This document shows, piece after piece, positions 34,270-41,777 of a stretch of 41,777 nucleotides of DNA (position 1 is its first letter; every line of letters begins with the position of its first letter). This stretch comes from a bacterium EF100-94H03 bin56. Lineage in GTDB: Bacteria; Pseudomonadota; Alphaproteobacteria; SP197. The position numbers and the translations under genes were made by a program. Location of the stretch: assembly GCA_002238685.1 (NCBI GenBank), contig MPMV01000037.1, positions 1 to 41,777 on the forward strand, written 5' to 3'. The notes under the pieces are model-generated. The model was given only the letters and a program-made list of their open reading frames with translations, ran no database searches and was not told the DNA's origin.

Positions 34270-35481
34270 TCACGCGAATCTCGTGAAGTCGATGTCCTGC
34301 GTGATGTCGAGTTCCTGATTGACCGGCGCCATCGGGTACTTGAGGCCGCTGGCGCAATTGAAGAGAACGACGCGCTCATCGTCGCCGACCAGTCCGGTCT
34401 CCAGCGCCCGCCTCCAGGCGGCAACCGTTGCCGCCTCTTCCGGTGCGAGCAACAGCCCGTCCTGCATCGCCACCCTGTCCCTCTCCTGGAGAATCGATTC
34501 GTCATCGACCGCCATGGCGAAGCCGCCGGACGCGCGGATTGCATCGAGAATGAGAAAGTCGCCGATGGCGACCGGCACCCGGATGCCCGCCGCCACGGTA
34601 TGGGCATCCTGCCACGGCACGGCATGCGTGCTTCCGGCCTCGAAGGCACGCACGATGGGAGCACACCCTGTTGCCTGGACAGCCACCATGCGCGGCAGGC
34701 CACCGGCGATCCAGCCGAGTTGGCGAAGTTCCTGGAAGGCCTTCCACATCCCGATGAGCCCGGTGCCGCCTCCGGTGGGATAGAAGATGACATCCGGCAG
34801 GGACCAGTCCATCTGCCAGGCAAGCTCGAGTCCCATCGTCTTCTTGCCCTCGATGCGATAGGGCTCCTTCAAAGTGGAAACATCGAACCAGCCGGCGGTC
34901 CGGGCCCCCTCGCCGACGATTCTGCCACAATCGTTGATGAGGCCGTCGACCTTCCAGACATCGGCGCCGTGCTGGCGGATTTCGCGCAGATTGATGTCGG
35001 GAGTATCCGCCGGACAAAGAACCGTGGACTTCATCCCGGCCCGCCCGGCATAGGCGGCAAGAGCGGCACCCGCATTGCCATTCGTCGGAATGGCGAGGTG
35101 GTGGAGGCCGAGCTGCCTTGCCATCGACACCGCCAGGGCCAGCCCCCTCGCCTTGAATGAGCCGGTAGGCAAGCGGCCTTCGTCCTTCACCATGACGTTC
35201 GTTGGCGTTTCGCCAACAGAACGCACCAGGGTAACGAGCGGTGTCGTCACCTCGCCAAGCGAGATCCTGTCCCGTTCCCGCGCCACCGGAAGCAAGGGTG
35301 CCCAACGCCAGAATCCGGCGACGGGTGCAGAAACAAGGGACTCCCGGGTGACCGCATTGGCGAGGCGATCCAGGTCGTAACGCACCAGCAACGGCCAGCC
35401 AGCCCGCGAGAGGCCGTGAACTTCACCGGCTTCATGCCGCTCGCCGGTCGCGGAACACTCGAGATGACTGACATGGTTCAC
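34270..35481 (-). CDS. Threonine synthase-like PLP enzyme (fold type II)
   Basis: A PLP-dependent beta/gamma-elimination or replacement enzyme, 403 aa from GTG 35481, with GGGAG 10 bases upstream; the frame is open to 35727 but without domain content. The PLP lysine is K110 in LPTGSFKARGLA; the asparagine loop is PTNGNAGAALAAYAG and the phosphate cup is PTGGGTGLIGMWKAF. Relatives start with a small zinc-ribbon-like segment (LEC..C then CGGPL); here only one Cys remains (LECSATGERHEAGEVHGL), so metal binding is probably lost. It may be true ThrC or a diverged relative such as a diaminopropionate- or cysteate-type lyase. It diverges from the TauD gene. Confidence 0.87.
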   Translation of the reverse strand: MNHVSHLECSATGERHEAGEVHGLSRAGWPLLVRYDLDRLANAVTRESLVSAPVAGFWRWAPLLPVARERDRISLGEVTTPLVTLVRSVGETPTNVMVKDEGRLPTGSFKARGLALAVSMARQLGLHHLAIPTNGNAGAALAAYAGRAGMKSTVLCPADTPDINLREIRQHGADVWKVDGLINDCGRIVGEGARTAGWFDVSTLKEPYRIEGKKTMGLELAWQMDWSLPDVIFYPTGGGTGLIGMWKAFQELRQLGWIAGGLPRMVAVQATGCAPIVRAFEAGSTHAVPWQDAHTVAAGIRVPVAIGDFLILDAIRASGGFAMAVDDESILQERDRVAMQDGLLLAPEEAATVAAWRRALETGLVGDDERVVLFNCASGLKYPMAPVNQELDITQDIDFTRFA

Positions 35482-35802
35482 GTCGGGCTTCTCCCTGCCA
35501 TCTGCGATACATACTCCGTTCGGGATCAAAGGCGTATCAAAGTCGTCCTCATGCAGGCCGCAAACACGATCCCATCGTCCAAGTGTCCCCATGATGCCGG
35601 ATTGCCGGGTGGCCTGTATCGATCGCCGGAATGGTCGATTCGACCATCCGGCATGCCATCGGTAGGGTTGCGTGTGCTGGCGACCGCCAGCGAATCGTGC
35701 AGGAAGGTGGTCGGGGTCTTGAACCACGTCATCGAGGGAAGAATGGCGGCATGATGCCGTCGGGTTGTCCGATCAGGCCCCGACCGGAGGACATTGGCTG
35801 AC
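35482..35802. other. Divergent promoter region with a long palindrome
   Basis: This 321-base stretch lies between the threonine-synthase-like gene (minus) and the TauD gene (plus). No credible gene is in it. It contains the strong palindrome described at 35625-35652 and should hold both promoters. I could not place boxes with confidence. Confidence 0.5.
35625..35652. promoter_or_regulatory. Palindromic operator candidate
   Basis: ATGGTCGATTCGACCAT (35631-35647) is a perfect 17-bp palindrome with a one-base centre. It is extended by GCCGG (35625-35629) and CCGGC (35648-35652) with one bulged A. Such length and symmetry in a divergent promoter region suggest a dimeric regulator site, of GntR or LysR type for example, for the flanking genes. 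No regulator gene is adjacent. Confidence 0.6.
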
Positions 35803-36699
35803 ATGTCTGTTCGAGACATTCATCGCCTGGGCGCCACCTTCGCCGCGGAAGTGCGCGGTATCGATCTGTCCTGCGCTCTCGATGCCCGGACCCTCGAAGC
35901 CCTGGCACGGGCTTTCGTCGAACACAAGGTCCTGCTCTTTCGTGACCAGGATCTGGCGCCGGACGACTTCGCCCGGTTTGCCACTGCCTGGGGAACGCCA
36001 CGTATTGACGGTTTCCAGGAACGCAATGTTCCCGGCTATGACTTCATGTCGACGGTCGGCAATGTCGGTGGAGTCAACGTGCGCGAGGAGTACCGCAACG
36101 GCGCCTCGTTCTGGCACACCGATTGCGCCGCCGAGGCCGATGCGGACGCCACCACCATGCTGTGGTGCCTGGAGGCGCCGGCAGAGGGAGGCGAAACCCT
36201 GATCGCCGACATGGGGGCGGCCTGGCGCGGACTTGACCGGGAGACACAGCGTGCCATCGAGCCCCTGACGGCTCTCCACATGTATTCCGGCACGGGCGAC
36301 ATTCTCGGTGGACGCGAGGATTTCGAGCATCCCCTGCAACCCGTGACCGACGACACGTCCGGACTCCTGCCGCCACCGGCCCGCCGGCCGGTCGCAAGGC
36401 CGCACACCCTCACCGGAGAGAAGGCGCTCTACTCTCCCGCCGGCTCCATGGTGGCCATCGATGGCATGGAGACCGCTGCGGCCTGCGACCTCATGCGCCA
36501 CCTCAAGCTCCACGCCATCTCCGGGCGTTTCACCTGGTCCCACCGTTACCGCCCGGGCGATCTCCTGATGTGGGACAATACCGTGACACTGCATTGCGCC
36601 CGGCCCATCGGCGCGCCGGAAACCCCACGCCATCGCAGGCTCCTCTACCGTATCGTGCCCCTGGGCATCCCCCGGCCACTCGGAACACCAACCCGTTGA
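35803..36699 (+). CDS. TauD/TfdA-family 2-oxoglutarate/Fe(II) dioxygenase
   Basis: Oxidises a substrate C-H bond with O2 and 2-oxoglutarate. From ATG 35803 it is 298 aa. The iron facial triad is H105 and D107 (SFWHTDCAA) plus H264 (VTLHCARP), and R279 in the RLLYRI segment should bind 2-oxoglutarate. GGAGG sits 12 bases before this ATG; a TTG at 35794 is only three bases from it and so less likely. Family members open sulfonates (taurine), aryloxyacids, or hydroxylate betaines; the substrate here is unknown. Its setting near methylated-amine genes makes a quaternary-amine or sulfonate substrate worth considering. Confidence 0.92.
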   Translation: MSVRDIHRLGATFAAEVRGIDLSCALDARTLEALARAFVEHKVLLFRDQDLAPDDFARFATAWGTPRIDGFQERNVPGYDFMSTVGNVGGVNVREEYRNGASFWHTDCAAEADADATTMLWCLEAPAEGGETLIADMGAAWRGLDRETQRAIEPLTALHMYSGTGDILGGREDFEHPLQPVTDDTSGLLPPPARRPVARPHTLTGEKALYSPAGSMVAIDGMETAAACDLMRHLKLHAISGRFTWSHRYRPGDLLMWDNTVTLHCARPIGAPETPRHRRLLYRIVPLGIPRPLGTPTR

Positions 36700-36897
36700 C
36701 CGGCACGAACCGGTTCCGTCGTCCCATGACACAATGGTCTGGTGCACGGCAGTGATCGATGGAAGGCCACCGCACGGACCCTGAATCCCCCCGGACATCT
36801 TTCGTCGACGAACAGGGGCCCCTGGATCAGCGTGACGGACTATCCGTGACATTGCACCGGAGTGACGCGCGGGGTGCCGGCGTGGTATCAGCCGGCG

Positions 36898-38754
36898 ATG
36901 CTCACACTGTCCGGAATTACCGTGAGGCTTGGTGGCCACACGATCCTTGATGGCGCATCAGCGACGCTGGCCTCTGGAAGCCGTGTCGGTCTGATCGGCC
37001 GCAACGGTGCGGGCAAGTCGACGCTGATGAAGGTCATCGCCGGAGAGATCGAATCCGATGCCGGCACGCTCGACATGCGGCGCTGCGCCAGTCTCGGCTA
37101 TCTTGCCCAGGACGTTCGGGCCGGCAGCGACACGCCTCTCGAGAGGGTCCTTGCCGCCGATGAAGAACGCACGCGCCTTCTGAAAGAGGAAGCCTGGGCC
37201 GCAACGAGCCAGCGCATCGGTGACATCCACGAGCGGCTTCAGGCGATCGATGCGTACAGCGCGCCGGCGAGAGCCTCCCGGATTCTCTCCGGCCTGGGAT
37301 TCGACGAGGTTGCCCAGCAACAGACTGTCGACAGTTTCTCCGGCGGCTGGCGCATGCGCATTGCCCTGGCCGCCCTGCTGTTCTCCCGCCCCGACGTTCT
37401 GTTGCTGGATGAACCAAGCAACTACCTCGATCTCGAGGCCGCCCTGTGGCTGGAGTCGTTTCTCAGGGCCTACCGGGGAACCCTGCTGGTCATCAGCCAC
37501 GAGCGGGACCTCCTCAACAATGTCTGTGACCACATTCTGCACCTCCAGAGCGGCGCGGTGACGCTCTACCGGGGCAACTACGATGCGTGGGAAAGGCAGT
37601 TGAGCGAGAGACTCGGGCAGATCGAGGCCATGCGCGCCCGGCAGGAAAGGCAAAGGGCCAAGCTCATGGCCTATGTGGACCGCTGGCGCTACAAGGCCCA
37701 CACAGCACGCCAGGCGCAAAGCCGGTTGAAGGCCCTGCAGCGCATGGAACCGGTGGCCGCCGCCATCGAGGACAGCACGCTCCAGTTCGACTTTCCGGAC
37801 CCAGACACCTTGCGGCCGCCAATGATCCTTCTCGATGACGCATCGGTAGGGTACTCGGCCGGACAGCCGGTGCTCGCCGGTCTGCAGCTCCGCATCGACC
37901 CTGACGAGCGCATCGCCTTCCTGGGACGCAACGGCAACGGAAAGACGACCCTCGCCCGTCTGCTTTCCGGCAGGCTCGATGTCATGAGCGGCTCGATGAC
38001 GGCAGCCTCACGGTTGCGAGTCGGGTACTTTGCGCAGCACCAGGTCGAGGAACTCGATCCCGTCGAAACACCACTCGTTCACATGACGCGCCTGATGCCG
38101 GACGCGACGCCGCGCCGTGTGCGGGCCCAGCTGGGCCGCTTCGGATTCTCGGGTGACAAGGCCGCCCTTCCGGTCCACCAGCTTTCGGGAGGCGAGCGGG
38201 CCCGCCTGGCCCTGGCCCTCATCACTCGAGATGCCCCGCACCTCATCATCCTCGACGAGCCGACCAACCATCTCGACATCGAAGCCCGGGAATCTCTGGT
38301 CCAGGCACTCAGCGGGTACAGCGGCGCGGTGATCATGATCAGCCACGACCGGCACCTTGTCGAACTCACGGCGGATCGACTCGTTCTCATTGCCGACGGA
38401 AAGGCAACGGACTTTGCGGGCGATCTCGACGACTATCGCAACCTGGTGCTCGGCCGTAACTCCGGAGCGACGGTGTCGCGCTCGACGAGAAAGGATGAGC
38501 GACGCCGTGCCGCAGTCGAACGGGACCGCACAAGGGAGCTGAGAAAGGCGGTCGACAAGGCCGAGAACGAGGTCAACGTTCTCACCCGCTCTCGCGACGA
38601 GATCGACCGCATCCTGTTTGATCCCTCAACCCTTGAAGGAACGACCGTGACCGAGCTGATGACCAAGAGAAGGAGAATCGAAAGAGCGCTCGAGAAGGCC
38701 GAGGCGCGCTGGATTGAAGCAAGCACGGCACTGGAGACAGCAACCGGTTCCTGA
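36898..38754 (+). CDS. ABC-F family ATPase (translation-factor type)
   Basis: A soluble duplicated ATPase of the ABC-F class that acts on the ribosome rather than in transport. 618 aa from ATG 36898. Two nucleotide sites are intact: Walker A GRNGAGKS (34-41) with signature FSGGWRMR and LLLDEPSNYLDLEA, then GRNGNGKT with LSGGERAR and IILDEPTNHLDIEA. The linker WRYKAHTARQAQSRLKALQR between them is typical. A charged coiled-coil tail (about 530-618) matches Uup/YheS-like members. I choose this start because the first strand MLTLSGITVRLGG begins there; the frame runs to 36862. No good ribosome binding site is seen. Confidence 0.94.
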   Translation: MLTLSGITVRLGGHTILDGASATLASGSRVGLIGRNGAGKSTLMKVIAGEIESDAGTLDMRRCASLGYLAQDVRAGSDTPLERVLAADEERTRLLKEEAWAATSQRIGDIHERLQAIDAYSAPARASRILSGLGFDEVAQQQTVDSFSGGWRMRIALAALLFSRPDVLLLDEPSNYLDLEAALWLESFLRAYRGTLLVISHERDLLNNVCDHILHLQSGAVTLYRGNYDAWERQLSERLGQIEAMRARQERQRAKLMAYVDRWRYKAHTARQAQSRLKALQRMEPVAAAIEDSTLQFDFPDPDTLRPPMILLDDASVGYSAGQPVLAGLQLRIDPDERIAFLGRNGNGKTTLARLLSGRLDVMSGSMTAASRLRVGYFAQHQVEELDPVETPLVHMTRLMPDATPRRVRAQLGRFGFSGDKAALPVHQLSGGERARLALALITRDAPHLIILDEPTNHLDIEARESLVQALSGYSGAVIMISHDRHLVELTADRLVLIADGKATDFAGDLDDYRNLVLGRNSGATVSRSTRKDERRRAAVERDRTRELRKAVDKAENEVNVLTRSRDEIDRILFDPSTLEGTTVTELMTKRRRIERALEKAEARWIEASTALETATGS

Positions 38755-38957
38755 AAGCCCTGCCGGTGTGCGCGTGTCGGTCAGCGGTGCGACGCAAGCC
38801 GGCCCTGACCCTCGAGCCCCAGTCGTCGTTCCCTGGCGTTCCGGAACCGGCAGGCGCGCCTTGCGGCTGCGTGCATGGCCGGGTTTGCGGGATCACGGTC
38901 GTAAAGGAAGAACCGGTTCCGTTTCTCCCCGTCAATCAAGGAGCCCTTCCAGGATCT

Positions 38958-40445
38958 TCACTCCGGATGCTGCCGCGGGGAGGGAGCGGGATCTGCCAAT
39001 ACCGCATCCCGGAACGCCATCGCGGGAGCTGAGTTGTCACCGTAGCTCGCCAGTGCCTTCGCCAAACCATCCCGCATGTCGCGAAGCGTCCCTGCATGGG
39101 TGACATTGTTGGCCAGATTGTTCATCTCGGCAGCGTCGCAAGCGAGGTCATACAACTCGGTGAATCCGTCCTCCTGCACGACGAGCTTCCAGTGCCCTTT
39201 GTGAAACGCACGCTGCCAGAGCGGTATCTTCAGACCGTAGTGCTCGGTCATCAGGCCGTCGCGGGGCAAGGGTCCGGTGCGCCAGAGCAGCGGGCAAAGG
39301 CTGGTTCCGTCCATCTCGTGTGCAGTGATCCCGCACAGGTCGAGCAACGTTGGCGCCAGATCGATGTTGCAGACCAGGCTGTCGTTCAGTCCGGGGGCAA
39401 TGCCCGGCACGGCGATCAACATGGGAATACGCAACGTTTCTTCCACCATCAGCCCACCCTTGTTCATCGTTCCGCCGTTCGAGGCTACCGCGTCCCCGTG
39501 ATCGGCCGTGAAGACAACGATCGTGTCATCGGTCCTTCCACCTTCATCAAGCACGTCCAGGAGCCGCACCAGGGCCGCCTCGCAGAGGGCGGCCAGTTGC
39601 AGCGCACGCCGTGAAAGCAGTGCAAAATCACGGGCATTGTCGCCAAGAGTTTCCTGCCAGTAGTCGCGATACGCCGCGTGGTGAGCAGGGCGCGCTTTCA
39701 GGTCCGAGACGAGGTTGGGAGAGGCCGCGCTGTCCAGTTCGGCGAACATGCCGGCAAAGGGAGCGCCAACCAGATAAGGGGGGTGCGGCCCCCAGGTGTC
39801 GACACGCATGAAGAAGGGACCGTCTCCCGCATCACGAAGCCAGCGTTCGGCGAGTTCGGCGACAAAGAAGGCTTCATGCGTTTCGGCTGGTCCTTCGAGG
39901 ATCGCGCTGCCCGCTTCGAAGTCGAACCAGTCTTCGGACCGGGTCAAAGCGACCGGTGTGCCTGGCGGCGTACCGCTTTCTCCTGACAACTCGATCCGCG
40001 CTATCGGGTCAGGCAACGCGTTGCGTTCGAGATAGGCACGATACTCCGCGCTGGCATAGGGATAGGCATAGTCCGCCGGCGCGTAGCCCTCGAAACCGAA
40101 AGCACGCGCGTCGAGCTTGCGATGCAGATGCCATTTGCCGAACCAGGCGCAACGGTACCCCTCCGCAAAAAGCGGGTCGGTCACAAGGGTATCGGACTCC
40201 TCCAGGCCGGTTCGTCCGCCAAAACGCCCGTCATTTTCTGTCAGACCGTGATTGTGGGGATAACGGCCCGTCAGCATCGAGGCGCGCGCCGGCGAACAAA
40301 TGGGGAGCGCCGTGTATGCACGCCTGAAGTTCATGCCCCGCGCAGCCAGTTTCCTTTGCAGGGGCAGCTCGCGCGCTGCGCCGGGCCTGTTGGCGGTCAT
40401 CTGCTGATCCGTGTTCAGCCAGAGGACATTGCGGGGTCGGCTCAT
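38958..40445 (-). CDS. Type I sulfatase (formylglycine-dependent)
   Basis: A hydrolase of the alkaline-phosphatase superfamily that cleaves sulfate esters, 495 aa. The maturation motif ICSPARASMLTGRYP contains C50 (C-x-P/A-x-R form CSPAR), which would be converted to formylglycine. Metal ligands are expected from NTDQQ (11-15) and ADHGD (in VVFTADHGDAVAS). No signal peptide is visible, so it is probably cytoplasmic. Its start overlaps the stop of the dioxygenase gene as ATGA, so the pair is translationally coupled. A formylglycine-generating enzyme or anaerobic maturase is not in the window. Choline-sulfatase is possible but the active-site segment is not the usual BetC form. Confidence 0.9.
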   Translation of the reverse strand: MSRPRNVLWLNTDQQMTANRPGAARELPLQRKLAARGMNFRRAYTALPICSPARASMLTGRYPHNHGLTENDGRFGGRTGLEESDTLVTDPLFAEGYRCAWFGKWHLHRKLDARAFGFEGYAPADYAYPYASAEYRAYLERNALPDPIARIELSGESGTPPGTPVALTRSEDWFDFEAGSAILEGPAETHEAFFVAELAERWLRDAGDGPFFMRVDTWGPHPPYLVGAPFAGMFAELDSAASPNLVSDLKARPAHHAAYRDYWQETLGDNARDFALLSRRALQLAALCEAALVRLLDVLDEGGRTDDTIVVFTADHGDAVASNGGTMNKGGLMVEETLRIPMLIAVPGIAPGLNDSLVCNIDLAPTLLDLCGITAHEMDGTSLCPLLWRTGPLPRDGLMTEHYGLKIPLWQRAFHKGHWKLVVQEDGFTELYDLACDAAEMNNLANNVTHAGTLRDMRDGLAKALASYGDNSAPAMAFRDAVLADPAPSPRQHPE

Positions 40446-41284
40446 CCCGTCTCTACCCTTTGCGCATCATGGGCATAATGGTCGGAATGTGCCTCGCCCC
40501 AGATGCGGATCGCGGTGTCCGCGGACGTCATGGCGCCAGGTTCGGTGGCATAGCTCACAAGCAGGCTGCGTCGGTCGCCGCCTTTCGGTGCGGTGACGCG
40601 GTGCAGCGTGCATCCACCGCGAAAGAGTTGCAGGTCACCCGGCACCAGCCTGAGCGACCGCACGTTCGACAGGTCGCCATCCAGCACGTGCTTCACGCCC
40701 TCGTAGTTCTCATCGGTATCGCTGCGCAGGTTGGGCACGAATTCGAAGTCTCCGCCCGCAGCGGATTGCCTCAGCCCGAAGGAGACGGTGAAATCGTTGT
40801 TGTCGAAGTGCCAGGCGAATTCGCAACCTTCGGGCTGGACATTGACATTCACGCTGCCGAACGGGTCGTCATACGCATAGAGCGTGTCGTAGCCCAATGC
40901 GGTCGCCACGAAGTGGCACAAGTCGGCATTCTGGAAGATCGTCCAGATCGCACCCTCACGCTCGAACCTGTCGGCGCGGATCATCCCGTGCCGACGCGGT
41001 GAGAAGCGGTTCAGGGGATGGTCTTCGGGCGTACCTTCGGGCGGTTGCGAGAAATAGGGATTGAGACTGGCAGGATGGAACACGGCCTCGGCTGCGAGGC
41101 GTTCGGCCTCTTCCTGCATCTGCTTCAGGATGTCGGGCCGGACAAATGATTCCAACCGCGCGCAATTCGTCTCAGCAAGCCCGGCCCGTGCCTGCGTGAC
41201 CAGCGCATCGAACTCCGCGCCACCTGGACGATCCATCGGATAGCGGCCGGTATCGAACAGCTGTGACGTGGTCAGTCTGGCCAT
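40442..41284 (-). CDS. Phytanoyl-CoA dioxygenase-like 2-oxoglutarate/Fe(II) oxygenase
   Basis: A 280-aa jelly-roll oxygenase. From ATG 41284, preceded by GGGGGAAGAAG, the facial triad is H159 and D161 (FAWHFDNNDFTVSFGLR) and H228 (GGCTLHRVTAP), with R238/R239 placed to bind 2-oxoglutarate (GGDRRSLLVSYA). The frame upstream to 41476 is not credible coding. It is the first gene of a bicistron with the sulfatase. Coupling suggests both act on the same sulfated or hydroxylated compound, but nothing in the sequence names it. HalD-, ArpA- or ectoine-hydroxylase-like relatives are possible. Confidence 0.87.
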   Translation of the reverse strand: MARLTTSQLFDTGRYPMDRPGGAEFDALVTQARAGLAETNCARLESFVRPDILKQMQEEAERLAAEAVFHPASLNPYFSQPPEGTPEDHPLNRFSPRRHGMIRADRFEREGAIWTIFQNADLCHFVATALGYDTLYAYDDPFGSVNVNVQPEGCEFAWHFDNNDFTVSFGLRQSAAGGDFEFVPNLRSDTDENYEGVKHVLDGDLSNVRSLRLVPGDLQLFRGGCTLHRVTAPKGGDRRSLLVSYATEPGAMTSADTAIRIWGEAHSDHYAHDAQRVETG

Positions 41285-41669
41285 CGACTTCTTCCCCCTC
41301 ACCCTCTCTTCCTGATCGCCGGCCGGCCTCGCGAACAGGGCAGCCGACTGGCGCTCATCTCGAACCGAGGAGCCGCGCCATGATGATTCGCTGATTCCTG
41401 ACGCCCGGGATCCAACAACTGCTTCAGCCCTCCGCCGGCGCACGTTCGCGCCATGGAAGGGCAACGTCACGAGCACTGTAGTTCAGAAACCTTGCAAGGG
41501 ATTCGAACAATCTCAAGCCAGTGTCAAACCAGCCCGCTTCGCCACCCCGCACCCCATGCAATGGCGATGGAGGGTTCCTTGAGGCCGGCACGCGGCATGC
41601 GCGATAACTCCGAGCGAGACCTGACCAGCTCCACAGGCCCCGGTGATGACACAACCTGTGCAGGGGAGC
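41285..41669. other. Intergenic region, no gene seen
   Basis: About 385 bases upstream of the oxygenase/sulfatase pair, in tandem behind the partial gene at the right edge. Short frames cross it without recognisable content. A 10-bp palindrome CCTTGCAAGG lies at 41490-41499 and may be regulatory. The promoter of the pair should be here. Confidence 0.45.
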
Positions 41670-41777
41670 CTACCACCAGCGTACGCGGGCGTCGGTGAGG
41701 AGTTCGCAGCCGTCCTTCGTGACCACGACGGTTTCCTCGAAGTCACCGACATAGCCCATGTGACGGACACTGCGTTC
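41670..41777 (-). CDS. C-terminal end of a probable M24-family (Xaa-Pro/creatinase-like) peptidase, partial
   Basis: Only the last 35 codons are inside the window, ending at TAG (41670-41672). They encode a segment with HMGYVGDFEETVVVTKDGCE, resembling the metal-binding C-terminal strand of pita-bread M24 enzymes, where a glutamate in the E-E-T-V-V-V-T run is a metal ligand. M24 members include aminopeptidase P, creatinase and the DMSP lyase DddP, which cannot be told apart from this fragment. The gene continues beyond the right edge and reads toward the oxygenase/sulfatase pair. Confidence 0.65.
   Translation of the reverse strand, partial: ERSVRHMGYVGDFEETVVVTKDGCELLTDARVRWW

Noticed and set aside
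38755..38957. Possible small gene or terminator between the ABC-F ATPase and sulfatase genes
   Set aside because: Only short palindromes such as GAACCGGTTC and GTTCCGGAAC are present; no stem with a T-run and no frame with a start signal.
41424..41654. A 76-codon minus-strand frame in the right-hand intergenic region
   Set aside because: No ribosome binding site, no recognisable content and no consistent codon bias; treated as chance.

Overview
The window reads as chromosomal DNA of a GC-rich, aerobic alphaproteobacterium. The order is not resolved; Rhodospirillales- or Hyphomicrobiales-like lineages are my best guess. The reasons are the Rieske / cytochrome b / cytochrome c1 operon, oxygen-dependent hemF, a DUF1285-NUDIX-DUF6111-CCA enzyme block back to back with a MoxR-DUF58-DUF4159 block, oxyR divergent from katG, and a catabolic region full of methylated-amine enzymes and 2-oxoglutarate dioxygenases. 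I see no prophage, insertion sequence, CRISPR array or rRNA. One tRNA gene (Gln, anticodon CUG) is present.

Layout. 1-2000: a Tat-exported polyamine-type solute-binding protein and a PNPOx-like flavoprotein, both on the minus strand. 2393-5473: a SulP transporter converging on rlmE. 5496-5569: tRNA-Gln. 5596-8129: petC, petB and petA (bc1 complex, minus strand), with hemF diverging. 9189-12973: a tightly packed minus-strand chain transcribed in the order DUF1285, NUDIX, DUF6111, CCA-adding-type enzyme, PCuAC copper chaperone, SCO copper protein, with several 4-base stop/start overlaps. 13012-19696: a plus-strand cluster of MoxR ATPase, DUF58, DUF4159 membrane protein and vWA membrane protein. 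19739-20488: an SDR oxidoreductase. 20621-23969: oxyR and katG diverging around an AT-rich palindromic operator.

24364-26938 is the most accessory-looking part. It holds a secreted phytochelatin-synthase-like protease and then a two-gene module: a small XRE regulator with a perfectly spaced promoter that predicts a leaderless mRNA, and a conserved protein of unknown function. A TAG codon interrupts the latter, and about 59 more in-frame codons follow that still look like the family's C-terminus.

27222-36699 is a catabolic neighbourhood: FAH-family hydrolase, dimethylglycine/sarcosine-dehydrogenase-like flavoprotein, VOC protein, non-pyrrolysine MttB-family methyltransferase, hydroxyisobutyrate-dehydrogenase-like reductase, two small envelope proteins, a threonine-synthase-like PLP enzyme and a TauD/TfdA dioxygenase. 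Together they suggest demethylation and breakdown of a quaternary amine or betaine-like compound, though the substrate cannot be read from sequence. The window closes with an ABC-F ATPase, a sulfatase translationally coupled to a phytanoyl-CoA-dioxygenase-like enzyme, and the C-terminal end of a probable M24-family peptidase.

My main candidates for a second look are the interrupted HTH/unknown-protein module, the methylated-amine gene group, the MoxR/DUF58/DUF4159/vWA cluster and the palindromes at 21544-21596 and 35625-35652.
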